Assembly: GCA_946894095.1 (NCBI GenBank)
Contig: OX335641.1
Span: forward strand, 1,258,501 to 1,322,500
Reading direction: 5' to 3'
Length of the DNA: 64,000 bases
Source: Incurvaria masculella
Lineage: Eukaryota; Arthropoda; Insecta; Lepidoptera; Incurvariidae
Positions 57,561 to 64,000 of the stretch are shown in pieces. The notes beneath the pieces are model-generated. The model did not search any database. It saw only the letters and a list, made by a program, of their open reading frames with translations, and was not told the DNA's origin. Numbering within the stretch: the stretch's first letter is position 1; every line of letters starts with the position of its first letter. A program made the position numbers and the translations under genes.

Positions 57561-57659
57561 TGACAATCCTAACTCAAATTAACGTGCGTCGGATCTGGTG
57601 TTTGACAATGGATGACGTTTGAAAATTTTGGTCGGGTAATACTTCTGCAGTTCTATTTT

Positions 57660-57960
57660 TATGGAACCTGACATGGATAGCTAATACCACACCACTACTG
57701 GCATGATATTAACCCAATTCACCACATTCCCGAAGGAATTAAGTGCCATGCCCAAACCTTCCCATTATGAACATGACTTTATTGAACTGGATGGAACCAC
57801 AGTTCCATCTGATGCAGTGGTACCAACCAGGACGGACTTAACCCTATCACCTACCAATTTTACGTGGAAACCATGAAACAATTCGCATTCCTAACAAAAT
57901 TCACTTATCCGACTAGGAAAGAGAAAGAAATTGGTGCATGACCGAGGCGAGAAAGAGAGG
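57660..57960 (-). mobile_element. SINE family E, 5'-truncated
   Basis: Body in reverse orientation from ACCTGACATGGATAGC to GGTGCATGACCGAGGCGAG. It abuts MITE A copy 9. Confidence 0.75.
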
Positions 57961-57965
57961 TATCA

Positions 57966-58925
57966 AGGTGAGCCATCCCGCTCAACTCCCCATAGAAATG
58001 GGGAAAGAAGATCACGCCCATATTTCTTGTCATGGATCCCAATTTTTGCTCAAAATAGCTTATTTGATCGAACTAGATGTCTGATGCCCGTTGGCATTGT
58101 AAAATTGTGTTTGGTTTCTAAGTTATGAGCGGCTCGTAGCCCAGTGGCGCGGGGACTGGACTAGCGTACCAGAGACCTGGGTTCAATACCGACATGCACC
58201 ACTGTCTTTCTCTTTCCGAGTTCGATAAGTGCATTTTCATCACGAATGCGAGCTGCTCCATGGTTCGGAATCCATGTAAAACTGTAGGTCCCCTTCCCCT
58301 ACTAGGTGGTAGGGTTTAAGCCCGCCCGGGTTTGTACCATCGCATTGGATGAAAAGATGGTCGAAGAGGCAATGAAAAATTGTCCGTGTTTTCCATTCAG
58401 TTCAATGTAGCCATGCTCATAAAGGGAAGGTCCTGGCATGGCACCAAATTCCTTCGGGAATGTGGTGTATTGGGCTAATATCATAACGGTAGTTGTGTGA
58501 TATTAGCCATCCATACCGGGTCGCATAAAAAAAAAAAAGTTATAAGGTCCGAAAGATCGAATTTTTCGCGCGTTTTTTACTTTGGACTTTGGAGGTGGAT
58601 TACGAAATTATAAAGTAAAAACATCTTAAAAAGATTAATCATCAGACATAGATTATTTAATCAAGATTTATAATCTATTTGGTTTATGTAAGATTTTTTA
58701 CTACAGCGGTCGTGGTTTACTTTTAGCTATAAGTCGTTTTGTAATGAATTTTTTCGTAAATCTTACCACACCATACACTATACACATTGACTTTTTTGTG
58801 GGCATGTTACATCTTCCTCATCACGGCGCCTGTCTTTTTCTTTGAAACAGAGAAGGTCCCAGAGCGCAACAACACGGTTTTGTACCGTGCCCGCGAATGA
58901 GTTAGTCCCGCCGGGAAGGGCCACC
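57966..58925 (+). mobile_element. MITE family A, copy 9, split by a SINE
   Basis: Left part 57966-58126 and right part 58537-58925, TTAA at 58926-58929. The left TTAA is degraded. Confidence 0.85.
58127..58536 (+). mobile_element. SINE family E, full length, tRNA-like head
   Basis: Begins GAGCGGCTCGTAGCCCAGTG. A-box-like TAGCCCAGTGG and a B box GGGTTCAATACC form a tRNA-derived pol III promoter. The body and a poly(A) tail follow. It sits in MITE A copy 9 with a target duplication AAGTTAT on both sides (58120-58126 and about 58537-58543), so both ends are defined. This is the reference copy for the family in this window. Confidence 0.9.
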
Positions 58926-60276
58926 TTAAAGGCAAGTCCTCTAACCCTACACAGGCTGGTCGTAATTATTTTATTGTGTTTGTTTTGTGGTATATTTTAC
59001 TAAAGTTTGTACAAGTCTGGATGATAGCGTGGGGCGTTGACATTTTCTTTGGTGTTGCTTAACTTCAACAATCTACTTAAATGTCAGTATTTCCAAAGAT
59101 ACCCATTGAGTGAGATTTGAATTTTCAATGCCACTGTACTAAGACATTTTAACTTAGGAAATGGATACATCGCATCGCAATCTAAGAAATCTGAAAAAAA
59201 TAACTGCAATAGCAAGAATCATTAGCCAGATACTTACACTGAAGACGTAACTACATTCCGTACACTTATTGCGATCCGCACCATCAAGCTTCGGCGGCCG
59301 ATAAGGCAAGCAGACATGTTCTAAATGTTTGGCGTTTCATGCTTAGACCTACAGAGTGTTATTTTTATTGCTATAAATTTTAGAATTTCCTGAACAGTTA
59401 TTTGTTGTAGACAGTGAACAATTTTCTATCCTCTTCGGTAATAGGTGCTCATGTCGACATTGTGTAAACGGTATTGGAAATTAATTCTTGTTCCAGTCAC
59501 GACATGAACATACGTTACTGTTCTTTCAGCATCATAAAGATTTTTAGAATTATAAAAAAGAACATTCGCTTGCCAACAAGGCTTCTTGAAAGCTGGCTGG
59601 TGAAATTTTAATTTAATAAATAAATTAAAATACTTATACATTCAATGTTCAATAACATTTAATTCAATTTCTAAAATATCGGTTAATAAAGTATGTTTTT
59701 TGACCTGAAATACCTACTCGAGCGACTAGGTATTTCTAGATCTGAATCTAGAACTTTTGTAAAGCTTTTAATAACTACTCAAGCGAAAAATAAAAAAACA
59801 CATTTCGGACAACCAAGATACCGGAAATACAAGTTTTTTTAGAGTAGCATAAATCTTATTCTAAAAGAACTTACGCTACTTTAGCAGTTTTGATATAATA
59901 CATGCGTTTGGGTTCAAGTACGTTGAGTAGGGTTAGGATGGTTTTCGTTGAGTTAGGTGGAGTAACGTTGACTGTCGAAGAAAAATTGGTTGCATTGACC
60001 TTACAAAAACTACATACAAGCGTTCTTCCGTAGCCAATCCGTTACAAATGCCTACGCGGGCCTATCCAAATTACGATCTACCCACACGCGATCGAACAAC
60101 ACATCAAAACTACGCACCGACATCACGAAACAGCCGCGGTTACGAAACATCCCGTAGGGCTCGCAGGGGAACAATCACACAGTAAATGATGTTTTTGTCG
60201 CTATTACAACAGAGCTGGCGGCGCAATTATGAATTCTGCGCGCGAAACCACTGATGCTATCTATCCGCGGGAAGTA

Positions 60277-60596
60277 TAAAAAACCGGCCAAGTGCGAGTC
60301 GGACTCGCACACGAAGGGTTCCGTACCATCGTAAAAAAAACAACACGTTTTTTGTATGGGAGCCCCCTTTAATTTTAATTATTTTTTAATCTTACCTATT
60401 TGTTGTTGTAGCGGCAAAATAAATACACACTCTGTGAAAATTTCAGCTGTCTACCTGTTACGGTTACTGAGATACAGCCCTGTGACAGACGGACAGACGG
60501 ACAGACGGACGGACGGACGGACGGACGGACGGACGGACGGACAGCGGAGGCTTAGTAATAGGGTTCCGTTTTCACCCTTTGGGTACGGAACCCTAA
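60277..60596 (+). mobile_element. Repeat family D, copy 6
   Basis: Well preserved: AACCGGCCAAGTGCGAGTCG to GGGTACGGAACCCT with about nine ACGG units before the end. Confidence 0.85.
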
Positions 60597-61149
60597 AAAA
60601 GCGGTGGCTTTGGAGAGAAAATGGCCCGACTAGTAGGCGATGTAAACGTTTTTGAACTTTTTGGACTAACAGCCGTTTGTACTTTTAAGGCCCGTGCCAC
60701 GTTAAGAGCCAAAAGAAACGCGCAATTATATCAGACAATGATTTTTAAGAATTCGTCTCCCTAGTTATAATGTTCTGTCAGATAAATAGGGCCAGGACAC
60801 ACACTCGTCAAAGCAACCGTATGAAGAATCTGACAAATGAAACATGCGTGTGTTTGCAAACAGAAGAATACAACTTGGTGGTCTTAATAAACTATTGCTT
60901 ATAATTTGAGATTTTTCGCCTACTTACAAGAAAAACACTCATTGCAAATGAGCTGATATAACACGTTGTTGGTCCATACATCGTATGATAATGTGATCAT
61001 AAGCATGGTCACCTCCATGATCATAAGACGCCATAACAGTCGAGTCTGTCAAAGATCAGTCCTGAAAAATCAGAAATAAGTTATTTCTTCACCTCCATGT
61101 GAAAAATCAGTATTCTCCACAAAACGGAAGACGCCAATATATTAAGCGG

Positions 61150-61225
61150 ATGATATATTTGAACCTACGACCCTGGCATTCGAGCCGAACGCTTACCAAC
61201 TGAGCCTCCAAGTCCAGCAAGTTTT
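61150..61225 (-). pseudogene. tRNA-like sequence (pseudo-tRNA or SINE head)
   Basis: On the - strand GAGGCTCAGTTGGTAAGCG gives a D arm and A box, and GTCGTAGGTTCAAATAT resembles a T arm and B box. The T loop and acceptor stem do not pair well, so a working tRNA is unlikely. Confidence 0.5.
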
Positions 61226-61362
61226 ACTTTGCAAAGATATCCCTATTTTAGCTTTGACTGCTGTACGCATTAATATTATTTTGACATTCCACTGTCTAAG
61301 GGAGAAGTGTCATGTGGTCGTTACTCGCAACTACGCCGTTTGGACAAATCGTAAATATCATC

Positions 61363-61406
61363 GTTTGACAGATGGTATCGAGCGCATTCGATACCATCTG
61401 TCAAAC
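61363..61406. repeat. Perfect 19-base palindrome
   Basis: GTTTGACAGATGGTATCGA (61363-61381), loop GCGCAT, then its exact complement (61388-61406). No surrounding gene explains it. Confidence 0.85.
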
Positions 61407-61988
61407 GCATACAATATTTTTGACAGGCGATATCGCCTTCTTGATAGCGCGTACTCGATAGCGTTCGCAGTAGGGCTACCGTACACAGAGGAGAAAAGAA
61501 AGGTGAAGATGGAAGCATTTTGGTGGCACCGGTATACAAAAGCGTTTCTCTGCGACATATTTGCGAACTTCCTGAATAACGTCAGCTGGTACTACGTGGC
61601 AGGTCTTCAGACCGCACACGAAGTAGCGAGCGATATTCCTATTTCCCTATGTTAATTTCGTCCGTGCAAGGCGTGTTCCGGTTGCTCGCTCCGTTATGGG
61701 CATGGCATGGCTTTCTTTGGAAGATGTAGACTGGATCAGCAGTAAGACTTCGGCGAAAACTGCAACAAAGTAGTTTAATTCCGATTATCCGGACACCGGT
61801 CATCCGGACGTTCAGTTATCCGAGGGGATACCATAGTTAATTAACTCGTTGGGTGAACAGGTAAGTGAGTAATTAAATATGACGTTTAGTTGCATTACGC
61901 ACCATGTGTACTAGTAAATTTCAGTTCACCTGGCCGAATAACTCGTCGTTTGACAGTTATCCATTCTGACCACTAAACGGCAGATTTA

Positions 61989-62047
61989 GGGCCGAGTGCA
62001 TGAAAGAACAAACAATCAAAATCAAGGTTTCTTCGTGCAACCGGGGC
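61989..62047. mobile_element. MITE family C, minimal copy
   Basis: 59 bases with ends GGGCCGAGTGCATGAAAGAA and TTCTTCGTGCAACCGGGGC, flanked by TTA (61986-61988 and 62048-62050). Only the two TIRs and a short spacer remain. Confidence 0.7.
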
Positions 62048-62639
62048 TTAATCACTGACTTGCCTGTTCACCTGGTGAGTTTATTTACAATGGTAAACCC
62101 CCTGTGCTAGTATTTCGCATTAATTTGTATTGCTTCAATACACATGGTACACGCAAGGGCGGACTGATTGCCTAACGTCAATGTCTTCCAATCAGCATTA
62201 CAATAATATCTATTCTAAGACATTTCAGTTGCTATGCTATGACAGTTGATATACAAGCAACGCAAGTAATGGAATAGAAAATTCTGGCTCGCACCAAGAT
62301 ATTTCACACGTGACATTATATAGCTGCTACAAATGAAATTGAATTCGAGAGGTGGCTGTGATTAAAACATCTAAGTGCTTTCAACAACAATATGTTTTCT
62401 ATTATGAGTTAGTTATACACACAATTCATATTTCTTAAACATGTGATGGTATTAGATGTACAGATTTCTCATAAAGTCGAGGCACAAATAATGTTTTCCC
62501 ATTAGATAATTGCAACCAGATTCTAAAAAAAACTGAAGCAGATTTCAAACTTGCGAGCTTTACATTACATGCCACTGCATTAAACACTGAGCTATCCAGG
62601 CAATGACGTCAGCCAATTGATCGCTTGCTTTATATTTTA

Positions 62640-62850
62640 TGTAACTGGAGATGGATGGCTATAACCACAGCCAGCGTCAAATAGAAGACATTCCCTATGT
62701 GTACGGCTACATTTAACTGGATCGAAAACACATCTCACAGAAATCAGAATACTATATGTACTCAGATAGAAGACATTCCCTTTCTAGAGTACGGCTACAT
62801 TTAACTGGATGGAAAACACGGCTCACATAAATCAGAATATGTTCAGATTT
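62640..62850 (-). mobile_element. SINE family E fragment with internal duplication
   Basis: The block GTACGGCTACATTTAACTGG with GAAAACAC occurs twice (about 62700 and 62797), together with AGAAGACATTCCCT. This suggests a local duplication inside a SINE remnant. Confidence 0.5.
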
Positions 62851-64000
62851 CTGTGATCTACCCACTAATAGATGGCGCTGATTATACCGCTAAGATATTA
62901 TGACTGCAACTATTTACATAGTTGCATCGATCAAATTAATAATATGATGGATTATCCGGATGTTTGACTTTCTAGCCGCAACTATTTCGGAAAATCGTAT
63001 AGGTCTTTGAGAATATACATTATCATTAGTATGCACTTCAATGATCACTTCAAAAAAATGTTAAATGTTTAAGGATAGTACACGTTCCGCATTTTCTTCT
63101 TAGTCTTAAGATTAGATTATTATTCTAGTATTATCTATATTTCGCCAAGTGGACATGTGCGCCGACCTCGCTCCGAAGCTTGGGTTCGATTCTAATTGGC
63201 AGGCACCTTTCGTCTCATTTCTAACAAACAAACTGCGACTGCGTCAGGTTGCATGGCATTACCTGCGGCGTGCCGAGGCGAAGCGATTTCAGTTTTAGTG
63301 CTTTCGTGACATATCAATTGGGAAAGCCCGGAAAAAATGTAGACTTCCCGAAAAAAGGGCCTGCATTCATGCATACACTTCACGACCAAAAAGAAGGTCT
63401 CAGGAGATCCAATCTTGGATTCTAGAGTCTGAAAAAAACGACGACTGAATGACAATAAAAATGTCAGCTTCCAAAACATCCCCACTTGGACTTTCGTATA
63501 AAAATAAAAATAAATGTGCGTCCCATCAAAATCCCGGGTGGAATTCCAAAAGCTGGACATATCGGGAGAAGACCGGACGGATAGTAGCCCACTGTCTCCG
63601 CCACTGACGGCTAAATACCGCGGGTTCGGAGAGCGAGATAGTGGAGGAATCACCTACAAGTACGCGTGTTAGATACGATTTCATTGCAAATTGCATTTTA
63701 CGTGTGTACATTCGCGGACAGATCGAAATGTGCATGTTCAAATAAACTATTATTCATAATACTTCCGATCCAGCAGGTTTATTATTTAGGCTGGCTGCGG
63801 TTGGGAATCCACGTTCAAAGTAAGTAGGTAGGTATGTAATGTAGCTATGTATAAGCGAGCACGAAGGTGCCACCTATGGTACAGCCGTTAGGCCAGTTTA
63901 GGTGGCCCTGCTCACCCAAAGGTACTTATTTATCTTATTGTTAAGTTACCTGTAGAACTTCTAGCGTGTGTAATGCACAGTGGCCGATAAATGTTACATA

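Larger units (their letters stand above)
48066..64000 (-). other. Region expected to hold or precede smash 5' exons
   Basis: The first visible smash exon needs an upstream donor. No confident coding exon was found in 48066-64000. It may be short, lie beyond the window, or be noncoding with the start further away. Recognised items here are listed separately; long stretches without them (50604-51968, 53430-54060, 54190-55510, 55660-56690, 58930-60276, 62050-62640, 62860-64000) show nothing I recognise. Confidence 0.35.

Noticed and set aside
60356..60655. 99-codon frame also found at 31166, 51918 and 52531
   Set aside because: It recurs because repeat family D recurs; the similar peptides are translations of a noncoding repeat.
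61150..61225. Functional tRNA gene
   Set aside because: A and B boxes exist, but the acceptor stem and T loop do not fit; kept only as tRNA-like.
63192..63653. 153-codon - frame near the window end as a smash 5' exon
   Set aside because: No splice sites of fitting phase and no likeness to the family; probably repeat-derived or chance.

Overview
The window is insect nuclear DNA, almost certainly from a lepidopteran. It is AT-rich, has large introns with GT/AG junctions, and is packed with short TTAA-flanked transposons, SINEs and degraded LINEs of the kind that fill moth and butterfly genomes. The species cannot be named from the sequence. All calls come from reading; no search was run.

Two protein-coding genes can be supported. 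(1) A TRPA-type ion channel, most like Drosophila Pyrexia, is encoded on the + strand in one uninterrupted exon (17264-20149, 961 aa): about nine ankyrin repeats, six membrane segments with a pore loop, and a C-terminal coiled coil. (2) The 3' part of a large gene on the - strand, the LMO7/LIMCH1-family LIM protein called Smallish (smash) in Drosophila, was reconstructed as 12 exons from 48065 down to the stop codon at 29612. All phases agree and give 1441 codons. The N-terminal exons lie upstream and were not recognised. The last two exons build a complete C-terminal LIM domain, and three degenerate tandem copies of the second LIM finger follow the stop codon.

Layout: 1-8 kb, transposon relics (an internally deleted piggyBac-like element, palindromic MITEs, a possible LTR-retrotransposon pol remnant, SINEs). 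8-12.3 kb, two broken LINEs lying between inverted repeats. 12.3-16.3 kb, SINEs and MITEs, including a SINE with a 5S-rRNA-like head. 16.3-21 kb, pyx and its flanks. 21-28.6 kb, repeats, including two large foldback structures. 29-48.1 kb, smash, with MITEs in its introns. 48.3-50.6 kb, two TTAA MITE families inserted into each other. 50.6-64 kb, gene-poor DNA with SINE, MITE and LINE fragments, in which the smash promoter and first exons could lie.

No rRNA operon, functional tRNA, CRISPR array or bacterial-type operon is present. The points most worth checking are the LIM-finger array after the smash stop codon, a possible short smash isoform with a PDZ-ligand-like end, and the reciprocal nesting of the two MITE families.
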